Source: Pseudomonas tensinigenes
GTDB taxonomy: Bacteria > Pseudomonadota > Gammaproteobacteria > Pseudomonadales > Pseudomonadaceae
DNA length: 64,000 nucleotides
Direction: 5' to 3'
Assembly (NCBI RefSeq): GCF_014268445.2
Contig: NZ_CP077089.1
Location: forward strand, 3,279,501-3,343,500
The position numbers and the translations under genes were made by a program. The stretch's first letter is position 1; the number at the start of each line of letters is the position of its first letter. Shown one piece after another: positions 36,495-44,544 of the stretch. The notes under the pieces were generated by a model, which worked only from the letters and a program-made list of their open reading frames with translations, had not been told where the DNA came from and did not search any database.

Positions 36495-37514
36495 ATGAAA
36501 ACCCTTACCTCCGCTCTCGCTTTTACGGTCGTTACTCTTGCGCCGGGTAGTGCCTCCGCCACCACATACCCGGGAGTTGAGCACAACACGGCGAAACTCT
36601 TGCAATCGCTTGAAGGTGTGCCGACGCTCGATTCCATGAAGCCGGTCGATGCCCGTGCCGCGCTTGCGGGCGCCCAGGCTGCCCCTCAAGTGGCCTTGCC
36701 AGCAGCTGATGTCAGTGAGAAGACGATCCGCGTCAACGGCAGCGATCTGAAGTTGACCATCGTGCGCCCGGTCGGTAGCCAACAAAAGACGCTGCCCGCG
36801 TTCATGTATTTCCATGGCGGCGGCTGGGTGTTGGGCGACTTCCCGACCCACGAACGACTGGTGCGTGACATGGTGGTAGGCTCGGGTGCGGTGGCGGTCT
36901 TCGTCAACTACAGCCTCTCGCCAGAGGCAGCATATGGCGTCGCCACCGAGCAAGCCTATGCCGCGACAAAATGGGTCGCTGAACATGGCGAAGATATCAA
37001 GGTAGACGGCACTCGCCTCGCCGTAGCCGGCAATAGTGCTGGGGGGAACATTGCCGCCGTAGTTGCCCTGATGGCGAACGAGAAGGGTGTACCTGCACTG
37101 CGCTCGCAAGTGTTGCTGTGCCCAGTGACAGATTCCAATTTTGACACGCCGTCGTACAAGGAGTTTGCCAACGGCTATTTCCTGACGAAGGACATGATGG
37201 CCTGGTTCTGGGACAATTACGCACCCGACGCCGAGACACGCAAACAGATTTACGCTTCTCCACTGCAGGCCACGACCGAACAGTTGAAGGGCTTGCCCCC
37301 GACGCTGATCCAGACAGCCGAATTCGATGTCCTACGCGATGAAGCTGAAGCTTACGGCCGCAAGCTCGACGCTGCGGGTGTGCCTGTGAAGACGGTTCGC
37401 TACAACGGCATGATTCACGATTTCGGTCTGTCGAACGGCTTCAGCCATCTGCCGACGCCGCGCAGCGCGATTGCGCAGGCTTCTCAGGAACTTAAGATCA
37501 ACCTGAGCAAGTAA
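36495..37514 (+). CDS. Exported alpha/beta hydrolase, hormone-sensitive-lipase family
   Basis: A 339-aa hydrolase with a Sec signal peptide (cleavage near ASA, residue 22). The oxyanion motif HGGGW is at 107-111, the nucleophile Ser181 in GNSAGG, an acid in the AEFDVLRDEAE region and the catalytic His near GMIHDFG. This is the HSL/acetyl-esterase pattern. It probably cleaves small esters or lactones in the periplasm. It follows the OYE and NTF2-like genes in the same direction and ends at a hairpin, so it may complete the HxlR-controlled unit. Confidence 0.85.
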   Translation: MKTLTSALAFTVVTLAPGSASATTYPGVEHNTAKLLQSLEGVPTLDSMKPVDARAALAGAQAAPQVALPAADVSEKTIRVNGSDLKLTIVRPVGSQQKTLPAFMYFHGGGWVLGDFPTHERLVRDMVVGSGAVAVFVNYSLSPEAAYGVATEQAYAATKWVAEHGEDIKVDGTRLAVAGNSAGGNIAAVVALMANEKGVPALRSQVLLCPVTDSNFDTPSYKEFANGYFLTKDMMAWFWDNYAPDAETRKQIYASPLQATTEQLKGLPPTLIQTAEFDVLRDEAEAYGRKLDAAGVPVKTVRYNGMIHDFGLSNGFSHLPTPRSAIAQASQELKINLSK

Positions 37515-37531
37515 TTTCAAAAACAAAGAAC

Positions 37532-37557
37532 CCGCAGGTCACGGTGAAACTGCGGGC
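37532..37557 (+). terminator. Hairpin after the hydrolase gene
   Basis: A 7-bp stem (37532-37538 with 37551-37557, CCCGCAG) with a 12-nt loop, 17 nt after the stop. The T-tract is weak, so confidence is moderate. Confidence 0.5.
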
Positions 37558-37685
37558 TTCGTCATTGAAAACACCTCGTCATCTCATTGCGAAGCTGCTT
37601 GCGCACAGTCGAATTCCGGAGTTTCTGCTGCGTTTGTGCGGTTGAGCATGTTTCAATAATTGCACTCATTATGAAGAGCGACTAA

Positions 37686-38183
37686 ATGAAAGTTATATCT
37701 ATTAAGCAGTTGTTTTTTTGGGCCTTGATTTCAACCTTTGGTGCGATGGCTCAAGCGGAAAACGCACCAGGTGGCCCACAAGTTCTCAGCAGTAAAACAG
37801 TCAGCAAAGCTACGTATGTAGAAGACTATCAAGCTATTACAGAGGTGCTTAACAAGTATATTGAGGGTTGCAAGCAGGCCAAGAGCAGTATTATGAAACC
37901 CGCTTTCAATGAACACGCGACGATGTACAGCGTCGGTGCCGATGGCAAGTTGGACGGCGGCGCGATTCCAATCCTGTTCGAGGGAATTGACAAGAATTTC
38001 CGTCCATCTCCCGACGCGCAGGCCGCGATTACTCGTATTGAAATCGTCGGTAATGCCGCGAGTGCTCGTATCGAAGCCAACGGCATGTCAGGCCTCTCTT
38101 TCACAGACTTCTTCCAGTTGCTGAAAGTAGAAGGCAAGTGGACGGTCGTTAGCAAAATTTTCCAAACCCATGAAGCACCTTAA
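37686..38183 (+). CDS. Exported NTF2-like protein, paralogue 2
   Basis: A 165-aa protein: a signal peptide (about residues 1-25, ending AMAQA) followed by about 125 aa of the same NTF2-like family as 36042-36425, with ATYVEDYQAITEVLNKYIEG and FTDFFQLLKVEGKWTVVSK. The cytoplasmic paralogues lack the signal peptide, so this copy apparently works in the periplasm beside the exported hydrolase. Start ATG 37686 with GAAGAG about 8 nt upstream. No operator of the HxlR type is seen before it. Confidence 0.82.
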   Translation: MKVISIKQLFFWALISTFGAMAQAENAPGGPQVLSSKTVSKATYVEDYQAITEVLNKYIEGCKQAKSSIMKPAFNEHATMYSVGADGKLDGGAIPILFEGIDKNFRPSPDAQAAITRIEIVGNAASARIEANGMSGLSFTDFFQLLKVEGKWTVVSKIFQTHEAP

Positions 38184-38255
38184 CTAGTTAGGGTAGCGCT
38201 GAAAATTGAGTTCGAAATCGAAGGTGAGTTTCACGAAGTACTCGTCAGCACTTAT

Positions 38256-39131
38256 CTAATGCTTCTTCACTGCATGCTCGGTAATCAGTTGAGCCAGTAG
38301 TTTTACTGGTTCAGTTAGACTGCGGCGTGCACGGTGCACCAAACCAATATCACGATGGAATGTACGTTGTTTCAGGTCGATTGCACGTACCTCGGCAGGC
38401 CATTCTTCACGGGTGGCCGTTTCTGGCACCAAGGCGACTCCAACGCCGTTTGCAACCAGTTTGACGATTGCATCCAGTTCATCGAGCTCGCAGACTTCGT
38501 GTAATGAAAAATGGGTTTGTCGCAGAAACCTATCAACTTGGCGTCCGCCGAAGGATGATCGGTCATAGCGTATAAAGGGTTGGCTCGATACCAATTCAGC
38601 CCAATCGTCTCCCGGCATATCGGCGGGGACGATCAGCCGGTAAGGTTCACGCGCCAAGGTTGTCCAGCGCAGATCACTGTGAAGCGAGAAGGGCGGGCGG
38701 ATTATCGCGGCCATATCGATTTCGCCTGAATCGACTTGGTTCACCAACTCCATCGACAAGCCGGGGAGCACTCGCGTCCTGCATTGCGCAGATCGTTGAT
38801 GAAATTCAGCCAGGGCATCTGGCAAGAAGGAGCGCTGAACCGAGGCAATCGCTCCAATGGTGACCAAAACGTTCGCAGGAAGACCCACCGATGTCGAGCC
38901 CAGATCTTTAAATTGGCGTACCAGTTCCTGACCCTGCGCCAAAACCTGGTGACCCATTCGATTTAGCTGAGCCGAGCGTCCCTTACGGTCGAATAGCTGT
39001 ACCCCTAGCTCCGCCTCAAGGCGTTGCATCTGGGCGCTGACGGCGGCTTGGGTGAGGCCGATTTTGCTGCCGGCAGCCGCAAATGTGCCTTCTCTCGCCA
39101 CAGCGATAAGTGTTTTCAGTTCTTTGATCAT
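38256..39131 (-). CDS. LysR-family transcriptional regulator
   Basis: A 291-aa complete LysR protein: the winged HTH at about 3-60 (TFAAAGSKIGLTQAAVSAQM, LFDRKGRSAQLN) and an effector-binding domain from about 88. The ATG at 39131 is used; a TTG two codons earlier is possible and no strong ribosome site is visible. It is convergent with the exported NTF2-like gene and divergent from the nemR-like gene at 39285, with a 153-bp intergenic region that carries overlapping palindromes. Confidence 0.88.
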   Translation of the reverse strand: MIKELKTLIAVAREGTFAAAGSKIGLTQAAVSAQMQRLEAELGVQLFDRKGRSAQLNRMGHQVLAQGQELVRQFKDLGSTSVGLPANVLVTIGAIASVQRSFLPDALAEFHQRSAQCRTRVLPGLSMELVNQVDSGEIDMAAIIRPPFSLHSDLRWTTLAREPYRLIVPADMPGDDWAELVSSQPFIRYDRSSFGGRQVDRFLRQTHFSLHEVCELDELDAIVKLVANGVGVALVPETATREEWPAEVRAIDLKQRTFHRDIGLVHRARRSLTEPVKLLAQLITEHAVKKH

Positions 39132-39223
39132 GCTCAAATAATAATTATGTTTTGCTTCGAAATATATTTATATTTTTGTCGCTGAAGCGCTACGTAAAAT
39201 TGCTTCCGATACAGGTGAACAAA

Positions 39224-39256
39224 CGTCAGGCACTCTAGCGGGCGCCTGACGCTAGA
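39224..39256. promoter_or_regulatory. Overlapping palindromes upstream of nemR-like gene A
   Basis: Two nested inverted repeats: CGTCAGGC (39224-39231) with GCCTGACG (39244-39251), and TCTAGCG (39234-39240) with CGCTAGA (39250-39256) around 9 nt. They lie about 30 bp before the ATG at 39285. The second has the size expected of a TetR operator. No gene on this strand ends just upstream, so a terminator is less likely. Confidence 0.45.
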
Positions 39257-39284
39257 TCATTTTTTTGCTAGCATGCGCGGCATT

Positions 39285-39866
39285 ATGAAGAAACCCGCCC
39301 ATGACATGCGCCAGCACATCATCGATGTCGCCAGGTCGCTGATGACCCAGAAAGGTTACACCGCCGTCGGCCTTACCGAGCTGCTCGCGGCAGCGGGTGT
39401 ACCTAAAGGGTCGTTCTACCACTACTTCCGATCCAAGGATGAGTTTGGCCAAGCGCTGCTCGAAGAGTACTTTGAGGAGTACCTCACCAGGGTCGATGTG
39501 CAACTGGCCAGTGAGGGCTCCGGCGCTGAACGTCTGCTGATCTATCTACGCTATTGGGCCGAGACTCAGGCGTTTGATCACACCGATCAAAAATGCCTGG
39601 TAGTCAAATTGGGTGCGGAAGTGTGTGACCTGTCAGAAAACATGCGCGGTGTGCTTGAGAAGGGTACCGCCCTGATCATCGAGCGGATGAGTCGTTGTGT
39701 TGAGCAGGGTAAAGCGGATGGCTCCATAAGAGCATCCGTTGATTCAGCAATACTGGCTGAAGCGCTTTACCAGATGTGGTTGGGCGCCTCGTTGCTGGTC
39801 AAAGTCAACAAAACACGTGAGCCTTTTGACGCTGCGCTTGATATGAGCCGACGCTTGTTGGCTTAG
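39285..39866 (+). CDS. TetR-family regulator, NemR-like (copy A)
   Basis: A 193-aa TetR repressor: HTH at about 25-50 (VGLTELLAAAGVPKGSFYHY, FRSKDEFG) and a C-terminal domain with KCLVVKLGAEVCDLS. Cys104 corresponds to the redox-active Cys106 of E. coli NemR; Cys114 is also conserved. It is a close paralogue of the regulator at 43912 and has the same length. ATG 39285 is chosen by alignment with that paralogue; an ATG four codons upstream is in frame. Its stop overlaps the stop of the convergent oxidoreductase gene. Its upstream palindrome differs from the nemR boxes at 43874 and 44513. Confidence 0.87.
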   Translation: MKKPAHDMRQHIIDVARSLMTQKGYTAVGLTELLAAAGVPKGSFYHYFRSKDEFGQALLEEYFEEYLTRVDVQLASEGSGAERLLIYLRYWAETQAFDHTDQKCLVVKLGAEVCDLSENMRGVLEKGTALIIERMSRCVEQGKADGSIRASVDSAILAEALYQMWLGASLLVKVNKTREPFDAALDMSRRLLA

Positions 39867-40528
39867 TGTCGATCGGCCGGCTTGGTCATGCTGCCCGATG
39901 GCACCACATGAATGCCAGGGGCCTGACTGATCGCGGCGTCAAGCAATGCCCGCGCAATCAGCGCCGGGGGATTGAGACGCCAGCGTTCAGGTAACAGCGG
40001 CGATGCAAGTTTGAGCATCCGGATCAGTGCACGCTCTGCATGGCGTACCTCCTCACGCTTGCCTCCGATGACACCCGGCCGCACGTACGTCAGCGATTCA
40101 AACCCCACCTTCGCCAGATCCTGTTCCAGGCGGCCTTTGACCTGGTTATAGAAAAACGAAGATCCCGCATCTGCGCCGATAGCCGAATTGAGCACGTAGG
40201 TCGGCGTTCCATGCGCGCGTGCGAGCCTGGCCACTGCCAATGGATAGGTGTGGTCGACTCGCTCGAAGGCTGCCCTGGAGCCAGCTGTTTTAAGCGTGGT
40301 ACCCAGCGTGCAGATCACAGCATCTGCTTGCCAGCGATCAGCCTGTTCGTCCAAGTGATCAAAATCGATGGGCGTGGCGATGAGTTTAGGGTGCGCCGCC
40401 AAAGTCTTGCGTGTTGGCGCGTAGACCTTGCCGACGCGCGGATCCGACAGGGCCAGATCCAGTACATGGCTGCCAACCAGCCCGCTTGCGCCGATCAGTA
40501 GCAGCTTGAATGTTGTGGGTTCGTTCAT
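39863..40528 (-). CDS. NAD(P)-binding oxidoreductase (atypical SDR, HTATIP2-like)
   Basis: A 221-aa Rossmann protein with the N-terminal GASGLVGSHVLD dinucleotide motif, a TLGTTLKTAGS loop and YNQVKGRLEQDL with the Tyr-x-x-x-Lys pattern, as in the YbjT/HTATIP2-like atypical short-chain dehydrogenases. The substrate is unknown. Its ATG overlaps the stop of the upstream oxidoreductase gene (ATGA), so the two form a coupled pair driven by the promoter/operator at 41281-41311. Confidence 0.83.
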   Translation of the reverse strand: MNEPTTFKLLLIGASGLVGSHVLDLALSDPRVGKVYAPTRKTLAAHPKLIATPIDFDHLDEQADRWQADAVICTLGTTLKTAGSRAAFERVDHTYPLAVARLARAHGTPTYVLNSAIGADAGSSFFYNQVKGRLEQDLAKVGFESLTYVRPGVIGGKREEVRHAERALIRMLKLASPLLPERWRLNPPALIARALLDAAISQAPGIHVVPSGSMTKPADRH

Positions 40529-41196
40529 GCTTGAGTGCTATTCGGCACAAAACTCTGGATAGCCTCGTTGACCGGTGTGCTGCCTTGGGTCAGTTCGATA
40601 ATGACGCGACTGACGCCGGGCTGTTCGATGATCTGCAACAAGGCTGCGGCGACATCGTCGCGCGGCACGTCGCCATAGGGGATAGCCAGGCCAACGTGGA
40701 CCTTGCCACTGCCGGGTGAGTCCAGCAAGGTGCCGGGGCGCAGAATGACCCAATCTAGATCGCTTGCGGCCAAGTGCACATCGGCGCGTTTTTTCACGGC
40801 CATGTAGTTTTCGAAGGTCTCGGAAACTGATTTTCCACGCGATGCCTCTGGAAACGCCGACACAAGAATAAAGCGCTGAATGCCCGCCAACTCAGCCGCG
40901 GCTACGGACAGCTCAAGGCCGTGACCGTCGATGGCATCCGTCATCTGCTCGCCGCCTTTGCCGCCGGCACCCGCCGCGAATACCACGGTATCACTGCCCG
41001 CCATCAGCTTGGCCAGAGCCTCTGTGTCGAGGTCAAGCAAGTTACCCGCCACGGGGATGGCGCCGAGTGCTTCGAGTCCCTCGGCCTGTTCCGCATGACG
41101 GTATAACGAATGTGGTTGATGGCCTCGGTCTGCCAGTTGTCGAGCAAGGCTTCTGGCCACTTTACCCGAACCACCGACGATAAAAACTGAGTGCAT
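40525..41196 (-). CDS. NAD(P)-binding oxidoreductase (NmrA/YbjT-like)
   Basis: A 223-aa Rossmann-fold protein: GGSGKVARSLARQLADRGH at the N-terminus, AAGAGGKGGEQ after strand 4, and a YMAVKKRAD segment with Tyr-x-x-x-Lys. It resembles the NAD(P)H-binding atypical SDRs annotated as NAD-dependent epimerase or YwnB-like. First gene of a two-gene operon. Its 5' leader is about 85 nt and the promoter overlaps the second HxlR-type operator, so induction by electrophiles through HxlR is a reasonable inference. Confidence 0.83.
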   Translation of the reverse strand: MHSVFIVGGSGKVARSLARQLADRGHQPHSLYRHAEQAEGLEALGAIPVAGNLLDLDTEALAKLMAGSDTVVFAAGAGGKGGEQMTDAIDGHGLELSVAAAELAGIQRFILVSAFPEASRGKSVSETFENYMAVKKRADVHLAASDLDWVILRPGTLLDSPGSGKVHVGLAIPYGDVPRDDVAAALLQIIEQPGVSRVIIELTQGSTPVNEAIQSFVPNSTQA

Positions 41197-41280
41197 AGTT
41201 CCTCCAGATCAGGCGATGTTTCAAAAATGTCCCCCTCAAGCGAACCTCCAAACGCGCTCGGCGAATGCACGCTGAGGGTT

Positions 41281-41311
41281 ATTCTATATTGGTCACTACA
41301 GAAACTGTCAA
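41281..41311 (-). promoter_or_regulatory. Sigma-70 promoter overlapped by HxlR-type operator, copy 2
   Basis: On the minus strand, -35 TTGACA (41306-41311) and -10 TATAGA (41283-41288) are separated by exactly 17 bp. The operator (41281-41304) is ATTCTATA, core TTGGTCAC, TACAGAAA, covering the spacer and -10. It drives the NAD(P)-binding pair that starts at 41196. The remaining 41197-41491 gap holds no gene. Confidence 0.7.
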
Positions 41312-41491
41312 GCGCCTGGGAGATTTGGCCCCATGCACCTGCCTTGTGTGCAATCGGCGCAAGAGGCCAAAAAAATCAGTCCGGAATAAACAAATAAAAT
41401 TGATATATTGCATCCATATATATTGTTTTAATTGTCTGCTGGAGGCCGCTAGCATTGATGCACTATCAACAAAAGCTCAAAGAGTGGCCCC

Positions 41492-42694
41492 ATGCAATTG
41501 CTCGGAAATTTGCTGAAAGCGGTTAAACCCTCGCCAACGCTGGTAATCACGCGCAAGGCGGCAGAGTTACGCCGCAATGGGGCCGATATCATCAGCCTGT
41601 CAACCGGCGAGCCGGACTTTCCAACCCCCGATCACATCAATGCGGCTGCCAAGGCGGCGATTGATGCAGGCCAGACCCGCTACACCGATGTAGACGGCAC
41701 TCCAGAACTCAAAGCGGCGATCGTTCGAAAATTTCAGCGTGAAAACGGCATCACCTACGCGAAAGACGAAATCAGCGTCGGCACCGGCGGTAAGCAAGTG
41801 CTGATCAATGCGCTGCAGGCCACCCTTAACCCCGGGGATGAAGTCATCATTCCTGCGCCTTACTGGGTGTCCTATCCGGACATGGTGCGCCTGGCGGGGG
41901 GCACGCCCGTGGAAATCCGCTGCGCGGCCCATCAGCATTTCAAGATCACCGCTGAGCAACTCCAGCAAGCCATCACGCCGCGTACCAAGTGGCTGATTTT
42001 GAATTCGCCAAGCAACCCGACGGGTGCGGGTTATAGCGCGGCAGAGCTTGATCGGTTGGGCGCCGTATTGTTGGAGCATCCGCAGGTCTACGTGCTGACG
42101 GATGATATGTACGAGCACCTGAGTTACGACGGTTGGGTGTTTTCCACGCTGGCTTCGCAGGTGCCGGCGTTACATGGTCGCGTGCTGACCGTGAATGGCG
42201 TTTCAAAGGCCTATTCTATGACGGGCTGGCGCATTGGTTATGCGGGCGGTCCTAAACCTTTAATTGCTGCCATGGCCACCATTCAATCGCAGACCACGAG
42301 CAACCCCTGCGCAATATCCCAGGCGGCTGCCGTGGCAGCGCTGAACGGGCCTATCGATTTTCTGGCTGAGCGCAATGAAGTGTTTCGTCAGCGCAGGGAT
42401 CTTTGTCTGGACGCTTTTAACACCACTCCCGGCCTGGTATGTCGCCGTCCGGAGGGCGCTTTTTATCTCTTCCCTTCATGCTCGGGGCTGTACGGGCGCA
42501 AAACGCCTGCAGGAGCGGTGCTGACTAATGACGTGGATGTCTGCCAGTACCTGCTCGAAGCCGCACAGGTGGCGGTGGTACCGGGGAGTGCGTTTGGGTT
42601 GGAGGGTTATTTCCGCATCTCCTTTGCGACCTCCACGGTGCTGCTGGAGCAGGCATGCGCGCGCATCAAGGCTGCGTGTAAACAGCTTGCTTGA
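41492..42694 (+). CDS. Class I PLP-dependent aminotransferase (aspartate type)
   Basis: A 400-aa fold-type I aminotransferase of the AspB subgroup. It has STGEPDFPTPDHI at the N-terminus, the NSPSNPTG motif (Asn175), the PLP Lys239 in NGVSKAYSMTGWR with Arg247 for phosphate, and a C-terminal FRISFATS with the carboxylate-binding Arg. It transfers amino groups between aspartate-like donors and 2-oxoacids. It lies between the divergent NAD(P)-binding pair and a convergent TetR gene. Its link to the detoxification theme is not evident. Confidence 0.88.
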   Translation: MQLLGNLLKAVKPSPTLVITRKAAELRRNGADIISLSTGEPDFPTPDHINAAAKAAIDAGQTRYTDVDGTPELKAAIVRKFQRENGITYAKDEISVGTGGKQVLINALQATLNPGDEVIIPAPYWVSYPDMVRLAGGTPVEIRCAAHQHFKITAEQLQQAITPRTKWLILNSPSNPTGAGYSAAELDRLGAVLLEHPQVYVLTDDMYEHLSYDGWVFSTLASQVPALHGRVLTVNGVSKAYSMTGWRIGYAGGPKPLIAAMATIQSQTTSNPCAISQAAAVAALNGPIDFLAERNEVFRQRRDLCLDAFNTTPGLVCRRPEGAFYLFPSCSGLYGRKTPAGAVLTNDVDVCQYLLEAAQVAVVPGSAFGLEGYFRISFATSTVLLEQACARIKAACKQLA

Positions 42695-42727
42695 ATGCAG
42701 CGCGTGGTTTGGCGGAGTTGGTTCCAG

Positions 42728-43360
42728 TCAAGCTGACAGGGAAGGGCTCAGCATCGCTACGGCTGTTGCGCCGATGCCTTGCAGATCTTCCCTGCTGGCA
42801 GCGTCATGTGCCTGCAGGGACATGCCTTCGAGCAATGTATTCAAGGCAGCGGCGAGCAGGCGAGTGTTGGTTTCCGGCTTGAGCTGACCTTGTTCCACTG
42901 CGCGATCCAAGCGCTGCTGTAAGTAGTCACGGCCTTCCTGGCGCAAGGCCTTTAGGGTCGCGGTGACTTCACCGGCATCGTCGGAGACATTGACTGCCGC
43001 GAGGACGACCATACAGCCGCAGGGCGCCTCGGGTTCGGTCAAGATCGACGCGGAGGTGTGGAAGAACTCGCTGATGGCAAGCACTATGTCGGGCTCGGTG
43101 TCCATGCGCTCCCACGTGGCATCCCAGAACGTCGCTTCGTAGTAGGCAACCGCTTCGAGAAACAACTTGGCTTTGTTGCCGAACGCCGCATACAGGCTGG
43201 GAGGGCTGACGCCCATGGCTGAACACAATTCCGCCACAGAGGCCGGCTCGTAGCCACGCCTCCAAAACACTGCCAGCGCCTGCAGCAGAGCCTGGTCTCG
43301 ATCAAACGCGCGCGGGCGTCCTTTTGCGCGTGGAACAGAGATTGGGGTGGAGTTGGTCAT
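42728..43360 (-). CDS. TetR/AcrR-family transcriptional regulator
   Basis: A 210-aa TetR protein. After a basic PRAKGRPRAFDRD leader comes the HTH (VAELCSAMGVSPPSLYAAFG NKAKLF, residues about 35-65), then a C-terminal ligand domain of the type found in many AcrR-like regulators. ATG 43360 is used because the upstream extension is not protein-like. It is convergent with the aminotransferase gene. No autoregulatory palindrome was recognised in 43361-43469. Confidence 0.85.
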   Translation of the reverse strand: MTNSTPISVPRAKGRPRAFDRDQALLQALAVFWRRGYEPASVAELCSAMGVSPPSLYAAFGNKAKLFLEAVAYYEATFWDATWERMDTEPDIVLAISEFFHTSASILTEPEAPCGCMVVLAAVNVSDDAGEVTATLKALRQEGRDYLQQRLDRAVEQGQLKPETNTRLLAAALNTLLEGMSLQAHDAASREDLQGIGATAVAMLSPSLSA

Positions 43361-43469
43361 TGAGTGCAGCACCTTGGGGGCGTATCGCCAGACGAGCATG
43401 CCTGGAAGAAAGTTCTGCCCAATGATACACAAAATGAAATTTTCGGTTGCGTAGCGTAATTCTGAGCTT

Positions 43470-43805
43470 TCAGTTCGGCCGTGACGGGTGCCCAAGGGCC
43501 GGTACGTCGTATCGCTCAAGCACGTGGCCAATACCGCTCAATAGCGGTATCACATGCTTCGCAATATCATCGGCGACTGCGGTGGGCACCATCTCTGCGT
43601 TTCGGCGAAAAAACAGTGGGTCCTGAAAAACCAGCCTGAGTTTGGACAGGCTGTTGCTGACCGCAGGTTGCCCAATGTTCAACCGCTCGGACGCCCTGGT
43701 GACACTTTTTTCCTGATACAGCGCAGCGAAGATCACCAGGCAATTGAGGTTGAATTGCGCAAGGCACTCGGTGTTGAACGTTGACGTGGGGGGAGGGGTG
43801 TTCAT
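43470..43805 (-). pseudogene. LysR-family regulator truncated after the DNA-binding domain
   Basis: A 111-aa frame holding only the LysR HTH (NLNCLVIFAALYQEKSVTRA, RLNIGQPAVSNSLSKLR) and the linker helix, ending after about 95 recognisable residues where family members run to about 300. The LFQDPLFFRRN stretch is typical of the NodD/NahR-like group. The effector domain is missing and 43361-43469 does not contain it in another frame. Probably a dead fragment, although a DNA-binding-only protein could still be made. Confidence 0.7.
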
Positions 43806-43873
43806 GAGCTTTACCCTGTCATTTGTCTTCGTTCGCCGTTGGTCGTAGAAAGTGAGCCTATTCTAAAATTTAC

Positions 43874-43888
43874 TAGACGACCGGTCTA
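43874..43888. promoter_or_regulatory. NemR-type operator upstream of nemR
   Basis: A 15-bp palindrome, TAGAC-GACCG-GTCTA, 23 bp before the nemR start. An identical 15-bp copy lies at 44513-44527 before nemA. It resembles the E. coli NemR box (TAGAC...GTCTA), so autoregulation is expected. Confidence 0.75.
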
Positions 43889-43911
43889 TTTTTAATTAGG
43901 GTGGCTGCATT

Positions 43912-44493
43912 ATGAAAAAGCATCATTCTGAAACACGCCAACACATCCTGGATGTCGCCAGGACGTTGATGACTCACAAAGGCTACACCAGCGTAGGGTT
44001 AGCTGAGGTGGTAGCGGCTGCGAGCGTGCCTAAAGGTTCGTTCTACCACTACTTCAAATCCAAGGAAGAATTTGGTCAGGCATTGCTTGAGCAGTATTTT
44101 TCCGACTACTTCGCAACAGTCGACACGCTGTTGATGGGTTCTGCACCCGCCGCGCAAAGGCTGCTGAGTTACTTCCAGTATTGGGCGCAAACTCAGTGCT
44201 CTGATTTGCCTACCGACAAGTGCCTGGTGGTCAAGTTAGGCGCCGAGGTCTGTGACCTCTCGGAGGGCATGCGCCTGGTGCTCGACCGAGGCACGCAGGC
44301 TATCCACGCAAAGCTTGAGCGCTGTATTGAGCAGGGGCTTGTCGATGGCTCGATCACGTCCACAGCGCCAAGCGCGACGCTTGCGCAATCGCTCTATCAG
44401 GTTTGGCTCGGCGCTTCGTTGATGATGAAGATCGGCAAGCGCGACGACGCCTTTGAAACATCCCTGACTCTGGCAAAGCGATTTTTGTCGTAG
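43912..44493 (+). CDS. nemR: TetR-family electrophile sensor NemR
   Basis: A 193-aa TetR repressor: HTH in VGLAEVVAAASVPKGSFYHY FKSKEEFG, and the C-terminal KCLVVKLGAEVCDLS segment with Cys104 at the position of E. coli NemR Cys106, plus Cys96 and Cys114. NemR senses N-ethylmaleimide, glyoxals, quinones and hypochlorite and releases its operator. The gene is flanked by two identical 15-bp operators, one before itself and one before the ene-reductase gene 51 nt downstream. This makes a self-contained electrophile switch. Confidence 0.88.
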   Translation: MKKHHSETRQHILDVARTLMTHKGYTSVGLAEVVAAASVPKGSFYHYFKSKEEFGQALLEQYFSDYFATVDTLLMGSAPAAQRLLSYFQYWAQTQCSDLPTDKCLVVKLGAEVCDLSEGMRLVLDRGTQAIHAKLERCIEQGLVDGSITSTAPSATLAQSLYQVWLGASLMMKIGKRDDAFETSLTLAKRFLS

Positions 44494-44512
44494 TTATTTT
44501 TTACCAACTTAC

Positions 44513-44527
44513 TAGACGACCGGTCTA
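44513..44527. promoter_or_regulatory. NemR-type operator upstream of nemA
   Basis: A second exact copy of TAGACGACCGGTCTA, in the 51-bp gap between nemR and nemA, ending 17 bp before the nemA ATG. The flanks are also shared with the first copy (TACTAGACGA... and TATTTnAATT), suggesting duplication of the whole promoter segment. Confidence 0.75.
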
Positions 44528-44544
44528 TTTAATTGAGGTCTATC

